Shown: positions 10,514 to 22,054, counted from the first letter of the stretch. The stretch is 64,000 nucleotides of DNA from Gnetum montanum (GCA_015680685.1 MNCI01020757.1:140659-204658); one strand, 5' to 3'. Notes: generated from the sequence alone by a model not told the origin. Translations and numbers: made by a program.

Positions 10514-13215
10514 GATGGCATTGAAAGGCAAATACACAAAGGAAGGAGAACCATCTCAACCAAGAGAGAAACAACCAAGAATGAGAAGGGGCCAAGAACA
10601 AGCCCAAGAAGAGCCACTTACAACCCATGCCATAGGTCCACATAGGAAAGAGGTTGAGGTGGAATCTATTCATTAGATTCTAGAACCAACAATAGCAATA
10701 GAACATTCCCACCGGGATGAGGCACTAGCCCAGTAAACAAACTATGAGGTAACCTTGATAGAAGCATTTTTGAATCAAATTAGATCAAGAGAGGTTCAAA
10801 AATTAGTGCTCTAGGAGTTAAACTTTGGCTCTTTCCTAGAGTAAGCACCTAAAGAAGTATAGGACCAACTAAAAACCTCTCACATGTGGCCAATTAACAT
10901 TTCCACTAGAAAGTAGTACATGGGAGAAACATTCTTATTTTAGAACAATTGACAAGCTTGTTCAATGATTAAAATCAAGGACATCTCAATGTCCTAATTG
11001 GTGCAACCATTGCTAAAATGCTTGGGTTGCTAGATACTGGGATGAATCTCACTGAGATTCCAATGTAGGCAAACCTCAACATCAAAAAGCAATGGGTTTG
11101 ATGATGCTATGGTGTCGACTGTAAGGAATATGGTGTGCTCATACCGAAAAGAAAATTCACTACAACATTACAGCAAACCCCATGGTGAGGCCTAGTAAGA
11201 TCATTATCTTTTCTACTCATTCATGTGCTACTTTGAGTGGAAGATTCCCTATCAACCTTTCATAGTTGATCTATCTAAAGATAGAGAAGTGGTTTAAAGA
11301 GAATGAATGTGGAAGAAAGGCACTCCCCTTCCCATGCTTCATCAGAAAATTCTATTGGAGGGGAGGGATAGTCTGTTATACAAATGATGTTGTCAGATGT
11401 GATCTGATTGCTAATTGGGTGGAGATGATGAAAAATAAAAAACCGCAACACCCATTCAAGAAGAGGAGCAATAACCACCACCTCTACTTCCCACTCAAAC
11501 AACTATGTTGGACATCATTGCAATAGTCCAATGGTTGCGTGAATATTGAGAATGGCTCTTGAGTAAACAAGAATAATGACTAGGCATGAGTGGTAGAGAC
11601 ACATCTATGTATCGACTAGTGATGAGTCACCTAAATGAGGTGGCTTGAATAGTTAGCCTAATGAGAGGAGGTGGATTCATTTTTTTGGCTCAAAAAATGT
11701 AGTTGTCCACAAGGTCAAATCTTAGCACTAGAGATGTCACAGTATCTCTTGTAGAACAATAGCCACTCCAAAAAAATTTTGGGAATGCCACTACCTTCTT
11801 AGTGTGCTTGGAGGAAGGTGAGGGGGTAATAGGGTTAGTGATGCAGCACTAAGGGTAGGAGATAGTAGTAGAGATGGTTGTTGAAAAAATTGCTGAAACA
11901 CTCAATACCTACAACATCTGTACTAGACATCACTACACTCAAAGATGTACAAATATTTGCAGCGACCATATGCGGCATATTAAGTGTATCACAACATGAA
12001 GAACTACTAGATTGAATGGTGGGAATTGGGCAACTACTTTTAGACGTCTTTGATCTTTCAGATAGTATTATTGCAACCTAATTGGAGCTGCTAGGGGCAA
12101 GGAGAAAAAGCATTATTTTGGAGGGGCAACTTAACATAGCCAAGAAACTAAAAGAATGCTTAGCTGTTAAAGTTGCTGAATTAAGATCCCAAATTGCTAG
12201 CCTTGGATCTGAATGATCAGGAGAATGTGCAACTAATTGTAGAGAACTATCACCTATGAAATATTGATGAGCATAAACAACAGTTGACTAACTTTATCCA
12301 TCAACAGTAGGAGCAACTAGCTACAGTGCACATAGAGCTAAGGAGATTGGTAATAGAGAATAGAAACCTCTCCATGGAGGAGGTCATGCCCTTCACTAAA
12401 AGACTATAACAAAGGTAGCCACTTGGAAATTAGAGGCTCTCAAATTTGAGAGATTTAAGGATCACTAAAAAGATGAGGTCAGCCTAAAAAAAGAAGTAAA
12501 AGAAAAACATATTCAAGTGATGAAGGCAAAGGTAAACGAGATCCTCTAACAACTCCAACAAGGATGTGAATTTTCATAGAACATCATTGATGGGATCGAT
12601 CAATACAATAAAGTAGAAATTCACTTAAAGGAAGAGGAAATAACAAAATACATGGAGCTCACCAATCTTTGATACATGAATTTGGCTATGTTGATTGTTG
12701 GAAAACCATAGTCAAAATCGGAGAAGTAAGTGGCTAACTTGTACTTATTGTACAAGGCTGAGTTCAAGCACCACAAGGACACCAAGCAAAAGCTTGTAGT
12801 GACAAATGTGAAACTTGAGGTTCTCAAGGGACGATACATTGATTAGAGATCTACTGTCAAGAACTTGGCCAAAAGAATGAATGACTAACAGGAGCTACAA
12901 AATGCAATCAAGGCATTTGATATCGAATGTAAACAATTCACTCCCTGATTTGTCAAAGTTAAGGAGTTGTTCCCAGTAATGCCTTGTCCATGGAATATCC
13001 CCATTCTAGCCCACATTAGTGATGCCATGTGGACTATGAATGATCCCTAGAGTAAGGAGAGGAAGATCAAGGCATTATTGAATACCTTTCATCTTTCACT
13101 AGAGGTAGCAGTTGCAGTAGGGCAATCATAGCTACCTCAACCACCGCATGTGCCCAAAGTTGGCAAAGGTCCTTTAGAACCTCAGGAACCTCAACCACAT
13201 GGGATTATCTAATCT
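10514..13215 (+). pseudogene. Second sense reading frame downstream of integrase, element A
   Basis: This is a degraded frame of up to 900 codons between the 3' spacer and the polypurine tract. It begins MALKGKYTKEGEPSQP with a basic, Gln-rich N-terminus; element D keeps the same start (MALKGG) at 51223. An ELNFGSFLE block near 10815 matches EMNFGTFIE in D. A block at 11266-11400 (IEKWFKENECGRKALPFPCFIRKFY) resembles the 'putative plant transposon protein' domain seen in other plant element frames. From about 12080 to 12600 heptad-like Leu/Glu/Lys-rich sequence suggests coiled coil. No signal peptide or convincing membrane segment is visible. Its position is that of the env-like frame of Athila elements, but function is unknown. 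Confidence 0.6.
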
Positions 13216-13438
13216 TCTCAACCACCTTCATGCCATCATGGGATGTGCTATCTAGTTTTGAGTTATCATGTCATGGTGTTCAATTTATATCATGAACACC
13301 ATAATTTTTCATAATGATGTTAATTTGTACACTCAGGCACTTACTTTTGTCAAGTTAGATTGTTATGTTAGGACTATGTTAATAATCCCATACCTTTTCA
13401 ATTTTGTAAAGGAACTCAAGGATAAGTTTTCATTCAGT

Positions 13439-13448
13439 CATGGGGGTA
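13439..13448 (+). other. Polypurine tract of element A
   Basis: The sequence CATGGGGGTA abuts the 3' LTR. The same run precedes the 3' LTR of F (35064-35073) and, with one change, that of C on the minus strand, so it is the second-strand primer of the family. Confidence 0.8.
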
Positions 13449-14352
13449 TGATGAATCATCGTTGTGTCATGTTGATAGGGCCTTATTGATGTGGCCTCAT
13501 CAACAGGACCTTGTCAATGTAGCCTCGTCTATGTGGTGTTGCCCCATTGATGAGGCCGCATTGACAAAGCATTTGCTACATCTATGGGGCCCCATCGACA
13601 TAGCTCTATAATAAAGTCTAAAAATACATACTCACCAACCATGTTTATGGGGTGTCTTGTCATAGTTGTAACTAAGCTTTTACAGTTTTATCATTTGAGA
13701 GTTAGAATATTTCTCTGAGTGCTTACAAAATGAGTCAAAAAGTGTATGGATCTTTATTCAAGCACTGTTGTACCTAAACACATTAGTATGAATGACAATA
13801 AAGATGAGACTTATGATCAAACCTTGTAGCACTTGGAATAGAATAATGATTCATTTATGCATTTATTGTTTTCATTAATTATGTAATTAATTAAGCTAAA
13901 TTAGACTTCAAGTGATTAGTTATGACCACTTCGAGCATAAACATGTATTTTCTTGGTAATCCCAGTAGCATTATTTCTTGGTTCACCTAGTAGCATAGCA
14001 CTTGATAATCCTAGTAGTGGATATGTGGGTTCAAGATGTGTACACTGGATGCTTATTTTAAGACTAGTTAGAGATTATTTAATTACTTAAATTAAATTAC
14101 TTCATCTCTCTATTTCAAGAACCATGAACATAAAACATGTAATAATAAAAATCATATGCCTCGATTGTACTTAACCATATCTTTGTACATCACAAGTATG
14201 ATTGGGAAGACAACGAATGATTATTAGGGTAAATTCCACTTCCTAGGAGACTAGTGTACCAAAAGACATAGAGTTTGCAGAATTTGACTGGATCACATGT
14301 GAGCACTTCATGATTCATATGGTTGGATGTAGGGTATCTTAGCTACTCATCA
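13449..14352 (+). repeat. 3' LTR of element A
   Basis: It runs TGATGAATC to CTCATCA. U3 holds nine six-base cores of the ATCGAT type starting at 13471, 13485, 13499, 13513, 13527, 13546, 13560, 13580 and 13594, so spacings are 14, 14, 14, 14, 19, 14, 20 and 14. The 8-bp spacers are mostly GGCC-like. A TATA-like CTATAATAAAG lies at 13605-13616, and AATAAAG further on probably marks the polyadenylation region. Confidence 0.93.
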
Positions 14353-16013
14353 CTTGCCCTTACCCCTTTGGTAGGCACATTTAGCTTTCTTTCTTCTCTT
14401 GCGATCACGATCACTACTTTGCTCTTTGGATTCTTCTACAATTTTTAGAGTAGTTTGGAACTTTTCATCCAAAGATTCCCATATCTTGTCCACCTTGGCC
14501 AAAATTTCTAAAATAGTTTTTTGAATTAGTAAGGTTTTTCACTAAACCACTTCGTCTAATGGTGCCTCCCCCTCATTGTTACAAAATTGAACCTCCTTTT
14601 TTGATGGAAGGGTCCCAATTATATTCTTTAGCACTTTCATGTTTTCTCAAGTCACCTTCTTCTTTTGCAACTTGTTCAATTAGCCTTTGAATCTGATGGG
14701 CTCAAAGTTCTAACAATCTTCCTTGGGCATAGATCCCAAAGGTTTTTCTCATTTCTGATCGGAGCCCATTCATGATGTGGTGAATTTGCTCCCATTGAGA
14801 ATAACCATCGCTAGGACATCTATCCAAAAGGGAATAATACTTGTCCATGGCTGTGTCCAAGGGGTTCATGTGTTCCTTGTCACCAACCTTGGATATGCTT
14901 TCTCAAGTTGCACACTTGAGACTATGTCTAATACTTATCATTAAATAGATTAAGAAGCATACTCCATCTTTGGATTGATTCTAGCTCCAAATGATACCAA
15001 CTTTCTACTTCTTTTATGAGTGTTCTAGGAAACAGCTCAAGTTTTTTCCAATCATTTTCAATATTCTACAAGGCATAGGCATTGTGAAAGGCTTGAAGAT
15101 GGGTTTATGGATCTAAATTATATTCCCCCTAAAATATGGGAATATTTTTCATATCCAACCTCTTGATTCTACTATCTTTCACATGTCTAGTTGGGATTCT
15201 GACTACCTTAACGATGTTTAGCATGCTTTGAGTTGCAAGCAAAGGTTCATCATCATCATGATTTCGATGATGCCTATGATATCCTTTGCTACCCTTTCAT
15301 TCATGGTGGGGCCTGCGATCATTATTATCCCATTATTCACCTCCATCATGGTTTTGATCAAAATTAGAGGCAGAAGAAGAAGATGCAGATGAAGAGGATG
15401 AAAAAGGAGGAGCACTGCCACCACCATGGTGTTTGCCACCTCCTCTCCACTTATCATGATGATGATCATTAGGTTTGTCATCATCATGATGCTTGTCTGA
15501 GTCCTTGCCTTGACTTCCACTTTTACTTGAACCCAGATTGTTAATAGTGAACTATAAGTTTGGGTTCAAGCCCCTTTCACTAAAGTTAAGGAGTGGAGAA
15601 TCTTCATGTTGAGAACTCCCAAAGGAAGAATCCTCATTGTCTTTTTGGTTCATTAGGAACAAGGGGTTAGTGAATCATTTCCCCTTTGTAACTTCATGGT
15701 GCTTCTCCTAGTGTCGTTCTCTTTTGCATTGTGTTTCAATGGAATGGTAGTCCCAATAGTCATGGTCTTGCACAACATATTCTTCGTAAAGATCCTAGAT
15801 GCCCAACCTCTTAAGAGTTTGGAATAACATCCCAAAAATAGATCAGTCAAGTAGCAACACAATGTTACCCTCCATGTTCCTCCATCACAGTTGTTCATCT
15901 TTATGTAAGATGAAGGTGAAATTGGGTACAAACTCATCTAGATGAGTGTACACCACTTTGAATTCTTGGGGTACTAGCAATTTTGATTCATCATGCCTAT
16001 GAGAAGAAGGCAT
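14353..16013 (-). pseudogene. gag: gag of element B, N-terminal and core
   Basis: The start codon is the ATG complementary to 16011-16013 (MPSSHRHDES), aligned with the starts of A and E. The N-terminal FTFILHKDEQL-like block lies near 15890-15915, and the NIPIF.GEYNLDP-like core near 15115-15150. An Asp/His-rich acidic low-complexity part is at 15218-15520. The gene is interrupted at 14353 by element A and resumes at 1314. Stops occur throughout. Confidence 0.8.
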
Positions 16014-16154
16014 TTTGGATTAGAAGAAAAATTTAGTGTGCTTTAATTATGATTATTATTTATATTTTTTGAATGATTACAACTTTAGGGTTTCTTCCAA
16101 TGATCTTAAATAATTTTCACTAAGTCCTAGATAGCACATGTATCAAACTATAAA

Positions 16155-16172
16155 TCCCCAACAACAATGCCA
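16155..16172 (-). other. Primer binding site of element B (tRNA-Asp type)
   Basis: The minus strand reads TGGCATTGTTGTTGGGGA next to the LTR. It matches TGGCGCCGTTGCCGGGGA except for CpG-type transitions. Confidence 0.85.
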
Positions 16173-16173
16173 A

Positions 16174-17067
16174 TGATGAGCAGTGAGTAGACCTTACACC
16201 CAACCATACAAATCACTAAGCATTCACGTGTAATCAGGTCAAATTTTTTGGACTTAGAGTCTTCTAAGTACACTGGTCTCTAGGAAGTGAAACTAACCTT
16301 TGCAATCATTGTCTTCCCAATTACACTTGTGAAATGCAAAGGTATGATTAAGTGCAACTGGGGCATATGGTTTTTATCATTTTTATGTTTTATGTTTTAA
16401 GTTGCCTAAGAATAAAGAAAAATGAATATAGATATTTACTTGCTAATTTAATCTAACTAGCTAACACTTAACTAATCCTAGCATAAGCATTTGTTCCCAC
16501 TTTTTGTACACATCCTAAACATGTTTAATGCTATTGGGTTACCCAACATTAAGTGTTAATGGGATTACCAAGCACTAAGTGTATTCTCAAAGTGGTCATA
16601 CTTATGTGCTTAATTAATTGCTATCTAATTTATCTTAATCTAGCTTAATTTAGTTACTTTAATTACTTACAGCATTAAAGTAAATTATTTAAAATATTAA
16701 ATGCATAAAGGAAATAATTAATCTATTTCAAAGTGCTACAAGGTTTATCAAAAAGCTTGTCTTTATTACTACACACATTGCAATGCTCAAGTATAATAGT
16801 GCTCAAATAAAGATCCATATACTCTTTCACTCATACTGCAAGCACTTAGAAAATATTCTAATTTCTGAATGTAAAAACTACTAAATCTTCACTACGAATT
16901 ATGAAAGGAATTCCATAAATGCGATGGAAGGTGCACATTTATATGTGAAATAGGATGCCCTGTCGATGGGTACATGTCAACAGGTTAAACCCTACATCGA
17001 TAGCATCCTATTAACAGGGTTGCATTGATGGCATGCTATCAATGTAGCCAACCATGACGCTTTATCA
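16174..17067 (-). repeat. 5' LTR of element B
   Basis: The LTR is 894 bp and begins on the minus strand with TGATAAAGCG (expected TGATGA). U3 cores ATTGAT, ATCAAT, GTTAAT, ATCGAT, GTTGAC and ATCGAC (minus strand) occupy plus starts 17038, 17024, 17010, 16996, 16976 and 16962: spacings 14, 14, 14, 20, 14. A TATA-like ATATAAATG is at 16936-16945. Confidence 0.9.
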
Positions 17068-17484
17068 AAGGGCTGCTACTTCTGCATCACATCCCTATCC
17101 ATAACCAGTCAACTCTGTGTGGTAAGTCTCTGCTTTTGCAACAAGCAGTCCTCCTCCCTCTTCAAAATGGGCTAAACCGTGGATTCAGAGACCATTTTTG
17201 TACATTATCTCTTCATTGGTCTTTCTTCATTGAGATTATTTTCTTTGAGTCTGAGTTTCTTATTACAGTAAAGTTCAATCTACAATTTATATTGTCTCAT
17301 TTTTAAAGTTTATCTCTTCAAAGTTAATATAGTAAGCTTGTCTTTGACCTTTCCCTATTCCCATTTCAATGGGGGTAGCAAATCCTTCTATTCATAGATT
17401 TAATCTCGGATCTTGCCTTATACTTATTTATCTATATGAAAGAGTGGCAGCAGAGTTCTGCACTATTTTTAGCTCATATTTGAT

Positions 17485-17640
17485 GATTTTATTTGATTAT
17501 TAACATGCAATGGTGAATCTGTGTTTATTATTGATCTAAGACTCTCTCTGAGTGGGGATTTTATTTGATTATTAACATGCAGTAGTAAATTTATGTTTAT
17601 TATTGGTCTAAGACTCTCTGAGTGGTATTTAGAATGAAAT
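17485..17640. repeat. 72-bp direct repeat with a third copy near 19543
   Basis: A unit beginning GATTTTATTTGATTATTAAC starts at 17485 and again at 17557, so the period is 72 bp. A diverged third copy starts at 19543 and shares with the second copy the trailing GGTATTTA(G/A)AAT block. The two outer copies bracket about 2 kb just upstream of the hAT gene. Confidence 0.8.
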
Positions 17641-18135
17641 ATTTAGAATGTTGTTCACTACCTTTTTTGCTACCAAAGATATTGGTATTTGAATTTTGAA
17701 TAATAAAAAACGGAATAAAGCAAAAACAAGCCTGAGTGAGTGTTGGAAGCCCAAGAGGAAAACCAAACATCAACAATAATAAGTATGAAAATGAAAATGA
17801 GCATTTATTTCTTGGCAAACTCTGATCTATGTCGTCATTTAATATTATACAAATAAATCCTAACAAAAACATGAAACTAAAATTGAAGTTTCTCGATTAT
17901 TTCTATATGTAGATGGTGGTTCTATTCATCAGAATCCAGTTTAGGCCCATTCTTTTACATAATGTTTTTGTATCTCTCTGTAAAGTTTCACTGTAAACTG
18001 TTAGAGAAGGCCCATTGTGTAAAGATTGTATCTCTGTTGCACATTTTTTTGTGTCTCTGTGCTAAGTAACACTGTAAAGTTTAAGAGAATGAACTGTCAG
18101 AGAATGAACATATGAATGTCCTATTATCTCTCTTG

Positions 18136-18160
18136 CCAAAACATTATTTGAAGCACTATC
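18136..18160 (-). repeat. Inverted 25-bp piece of the hAT transposase
   Basis: The reverse complement is identical over 25 bases to 20649-20673 in the hAT gene, which encodes the DSASNNVL block around a conserved Asp. A direct 19-base copy of the same piece lies at 18971-18989, so an inverted pair sits upstream of the gene. Confidence 0.85.
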
Positions 18161-19812
18161 TTCAAATGGAAATGCGTCATTTAACGGATTTTTCCTAACA
18201 TCTAGTGTCACTGAAGATTTCCATTTATAAGAATGCAGAAATCATAAACCTTAACTCCAAGAAAGGTTAAGACTGACAATACGTCATTCATGTCTTCATT
18301 TATTGTGGTGTAATTTTTCGAAATCTCATTTTCTTTAAAATAACCTTCTTGTGAATATTTTATATTATTACTGTCCCAGGATATCATTAAATGCAGTGGG
18401 GTAGTTGTTTGCAAATGAATTTTGTCTCCTTTTTCTTTAAATTAATTAAGGATGTGTGTGTGTTTAAAACTTGGAATAGCCACTATTTTTGACTTCCTAC
18501 ATCTCCCAGTGAACCTGGAGACTTTATGCAAACTGTAAGGTTTAGTTGTGTAAATTTTTTAGTAGATGGATCAATCATGGGTTCATTTTTAGTACCTATG
18601 AATCTGGCATACAGGGATCTATTGTTAAGTAAATACAAATGATAGTTTGTAGTTTCAACCAATAATTTGATGATGTGTCCTTTGTTCTGATAATTTTGAC
18701 ATTTTAAAACACATATGTTCTTCCTGCATGCCTATAGTTTTATCCTAAGAAAATAGTTAATTTTTGTAGTCTGCTGCATTCCAACCAATTTTGAACAACT
18801 ATAAATTATGTCATTTTTGTTTCTTTGTATAATAATTTTATACGGTATAGGATTGTGCTTGGTCAGAGACTGTGTGTATTAGACAATGGAGTGCTTGGGA
18901 CTTTCGGAACTTTAGATTGTGGTGTCTAAGAAAATAGTCAATAAAAGAAAAATGATATTTGTTTTAAAAAGATAGTGCTTCAAATAATGTAAAGTGTAAA
19001 CTGTTAGAGAATGAACATATGAATGTCCTATCAATGGTTAACGGTTAGTGTTAAGAGAAAAGAAATAGTGTTATGGTTAACGGTTAGTTGTAGTAGAATT
19101 TATTTTAAACTATAAAAATTTTAAGTAAAAAAGTAATTAAAAAATAAAAAAATCATTATTTAAAGTATAACTGTTAGTTTTAGGATAAATAAAGTACTTT
19201 TTTAAAAAATAAAATTAAAAAATAAACAATAAAACAAATAACAAATTATTTAAGGATAAGGTAAAAAAACAAAGACCAACAAGAAACAATAGCATAGTGA
19301 TAGTTTAGCACTATTTTTACAACGTTATTCAACTCTTTTCTATGATCCCTAGTTAGCACTTTCCCCTATTATAGTTGCCAATTTTCTATTATTGAGAATA
19401 TTTTCTTCAACTCAAAATAAGAGAACATAGGAAGACCCAGAAAAGTTAAAAATTGGAACTAAATAAGAACATTAGGCAGCAATTAGCACACTCACCAAAT
19501 CATCCATAGATTTCTGGTATGAACTTCTTTGCCATCTTTGAGGATTTTATTTGATTGTTAACATGTAGTGGTGAATCTGCGTTTATTAATTGGTTTAAGA
19601 CTTTGAATGGTATTTAAAATTAAAGATTTTTTTAAATTGGACTTTGAATAATCTTTATTTTTTATTTTTATTTTTTGGATGAAATTCTGTTATACATTTT
19701 CTATCAAAGAACATGATTGCAGTAGTCATTTTTAAAATACATTATTTTATGGTTTGTTTTAATCTTCTTTGTAAATAATATTTTGAATTTTTATAACAAG
19801 CATATAGGATCA

Positions 19813-22054
19813 ATGTCATCTGAAGAAGATTTGCTTTCTGAAGAGCAAGAAGATCATGGAGAAAAATTAGAATATCAATTATTAAAAAAAATTTTTAAAG
19901 AAAACTATGGACTATAGTAAATGTTAAAGGAAAATATTTTGGAGGTAAGTATAGCAGTTCAGGAAGCAAATCATGGATTTGTCCTTATTGCAACATAAAT
20001 AGAAGTAGTTCTATTGCACATGTTAGATATCACTTGCTTGGAATTGGGAAGAAAGAGCAAATTTTGGTGTGTAAAAGAATACTAAAATATGAAAAAGAAG
20101 ATCTCATTAAGCAATTCAAGCATTTTGATGCCATGTCCACCATCAAGAGTACAGATACACATACAAATGTTAATAGTTCAATGTCAAATACTAATTTAGA
20201 AAAAATGTTTGATTCTTCAAATAAAAAAAATGTGGATGTAGCTATAACAAGACTTTTCTATGCATGTGGCATGCCTTTTAACATTGCTAGGTCTTCTTAT
20301 TTTAAACAAGCTATACAGATGATAAATTCTGCTTCAAAAGGGTATGTGCCACCTTGTTATGAAAAAATTAGAACAACACTTTTACTTGAAGAAAAAGCTA
20401 GAGTTGAAGCAAATTTAAAAAGCATAAAGGATAGTTGGTCTACTACAGGTGTTTCTATTTTATCAAATACGTGGATAGATATTATCAACAAACCACTTAT
20501 TAATATTCTTGCATCATCTACAAAAAGTGTTATTTTTATCAAGTCACATGACACTTCAATAAATGTTAAAAATGTTGTTTATCTAATGGGATTATTTGGT
20601 GAGGCTATAAATACAATAGGAAGAGATAATATTGTGCAAATTATCACAGATAGTGCTTCAAATAATGTTTTGGTAGGAGAGATGATAGAGGATGAATATT
20701 CAAATATCTTTTGGACTTCTTGTGCAACACATTACTTGAATTTATTATTAAAAGATATTTATGTTAGTGTTGACTGGATATCTGAAGTTGTAGCAAATGA
20801 CAAAAAAATTCAGCAATTTATCACTAATCATTCATTGTTACAAGCCATCTACAGAAAGTACTCTTCTTTACAGTTATTAAAATATGTAGAAATTAGGTTT
20901 GCCTCACAATTTACTATGATTGAACGTCTTTTTAATGTGAAACAGTCTCTTAGGGAAATGGTAATTTCAGTAGAGTGGGAAAGGTGGAAAATTTCATCAA
21001 GTGTTAATTCAAGTTTATGTGAAGAAATTGTTGATCTTATTGTTGGAGGTAGGGAAAATTTATTTTGGAAACAAGTTGAAACTACTTTAAAAATTTTTTA
21101 TCCCATCTATGAAGTTTTGAGACTTTGTGATAGTAATTCTCCATCCATGGGAGAAATTTTTGAAAAAATGGATCAAATGAGAGAATCATTGTTTCAGATT
21201 TTACAAAATGATTCATTTTTTTTTTATCAGCATACAAAGGATTTAATATGGGAATGTAGTGAAAAGAGATGGAGGATGCTTCATTCTCCCCTTCATTCTA
21301 TTGGGTTTCTTCTTAATCCAAAATGGTTTCATAAAAAGCCATGGATAGATGAGGAAGTTAACAAAGGCTGGAAAACTTATATTGATCGATGTTTTTCAAG
21401 TAGATAAGATTGTGTAAAGATAAAGAAAGAATATAGCATTTATATCAAATCAGAGAGAGATTTTGCACATCCTGATTGTGCATATGATCGTGAAGCATTG
21501 GATGCTTTTACATTTTGGAATCAGTATGGAACTCAAACTCCATTACTGAAGGAGGTAGCAATTCGTGTTTTATCTCAAGTAAGTTTTCTTTTTTAAATTT
21601 TACTTGAAATATATTTATAAATATTTTTTTGTGAACTAAATATTTAATGACATTAATCTTTTCTTTCTTCATGTTTGCTCCCTCTCTTTAATTTTTGTTG
21701 TTTCCTTTATTTAAGCTAAAATAGCATATTTCTATCTTATTTTTAATAAAGGTTTTTTCACTCTTATTGATTATGGAAGAAGATAATCAAAATCCTTATG
21801 CTTATGTAACAAAGATTTTTTAGCAGAATCTTCTTATTAAGTTTTGAATTTAATTCTTTTCTGTATTATAGGTTTCCAGTGCATCAGCATGTGAAAGAAA
21901 TTGGAGTGAATATGCATTTATTCACTCAACAAAACGCAACAGACTAGGCACTGCAAAGGCTGAAGATTTAGTTTTTGTTCATTCAAATATTAGGTTATTA
22001 TCTCAATCTTCNTATGCTAATATATTGGACTTAATATGTCATGTACTCATTTAA
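19813..22054 (+). pseudogene. hAT-family transposase, nearly complete but disabled
   Basis: hAT transposases excise and reinsert DNA elements. A first ATG (19813) opens an acidic N-terminus; a frameshift in an A/T run near 19885-19910 leads to a BED-type zinc finger with CX2C at 19980-19991 and HX3H at 20019-20033. The long frame 20034-21407 carries a DUF659-like region: SNTWID near 20463 and TDSASNN near 20646. The first catalytic Asp of the usual SDGW block is Asn here. An in-frame TAA (21405-21407) precedes the dimerisation region, which starts at FWNQYGTQTPLL, is split by an intron (21579-21871, GTAAGT...TATAG) and ends in SASACERNWS and a stop at 22052-22054. Frame is kept across the intron. 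Apart from the frameshift and one stop it is uninterrupted, so it decayed later than the Ty3 copies. Confidence 0.92.
22012..22012. other. Ambiguous base in hAT exon 2
   Basis: A single N in the last exon of the hAT pseudogene. Unlike the other two N positions it has no flanking duplication, so it looks like an unresolved base call. Confidence 0.8.

Larger units (their letters stand above)
1315..14352 (+). mobile_element. Full-length Ty3-type LTR retrotransposon A inside element B
   Basis: Element A has two LTRs (1315-2207 and 13449-14352), a primer site, gag, protease, RT, RNase H, integrase, a long 3' spacer, a second sense reading frame and a polypurine tract. Its flanks are CTTAC (1310-1314) and CTTGC (14353-14357), a 5-bp target duplication with one difference. 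Removing A rejoins B's gag. At about 13 kb it is the most complete element here. All frames carry stops, so it is not active. The tRNA-Asp primer site, gag knuckle and extra 3' frame point to the Athila/Tat side of plant Ty3 elements. Confidence 0.93.
14353..17067 (-). mobile_element. Ty3-type element B, 5' LTR, leader and gag start
   Basis: This is the 5' part of B on the minus strand, continuing 1-1314 across inserted element A. Its order, read leftwards from 17067, is LTR, primer site, leader, gag. Beyond 17067 the sequence is no longer Ty3. The matching target duplication cannot be checked because B's 3' LTR is outside the window. Confidence 0.9.
17068..19812. other. AT-rich island, no convincing gene
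   Basis: No Ty3 sequence is seen here. It contains a tandem repeat (17485-17640), a TG run near 18455, a direct repeat of about 31 bp (18094-18124 and 19001-19031) and two short pieces of the neighbouring hAT gene. The minus-strand frame 18208-18414 (68 codons) matches no family I know. Part of this stretch may be the 5' side of the hAT element, but I could not find its terminal inverted repeats. Confidence 0.5.

Noticed and set aside
18208-18414. 68-codon minus-strand frame near the hAT gene
   Set aside because: No recognisable domain, no neighbours or codon pattern to support it. It overlaps rearranged hAT-related DNA.
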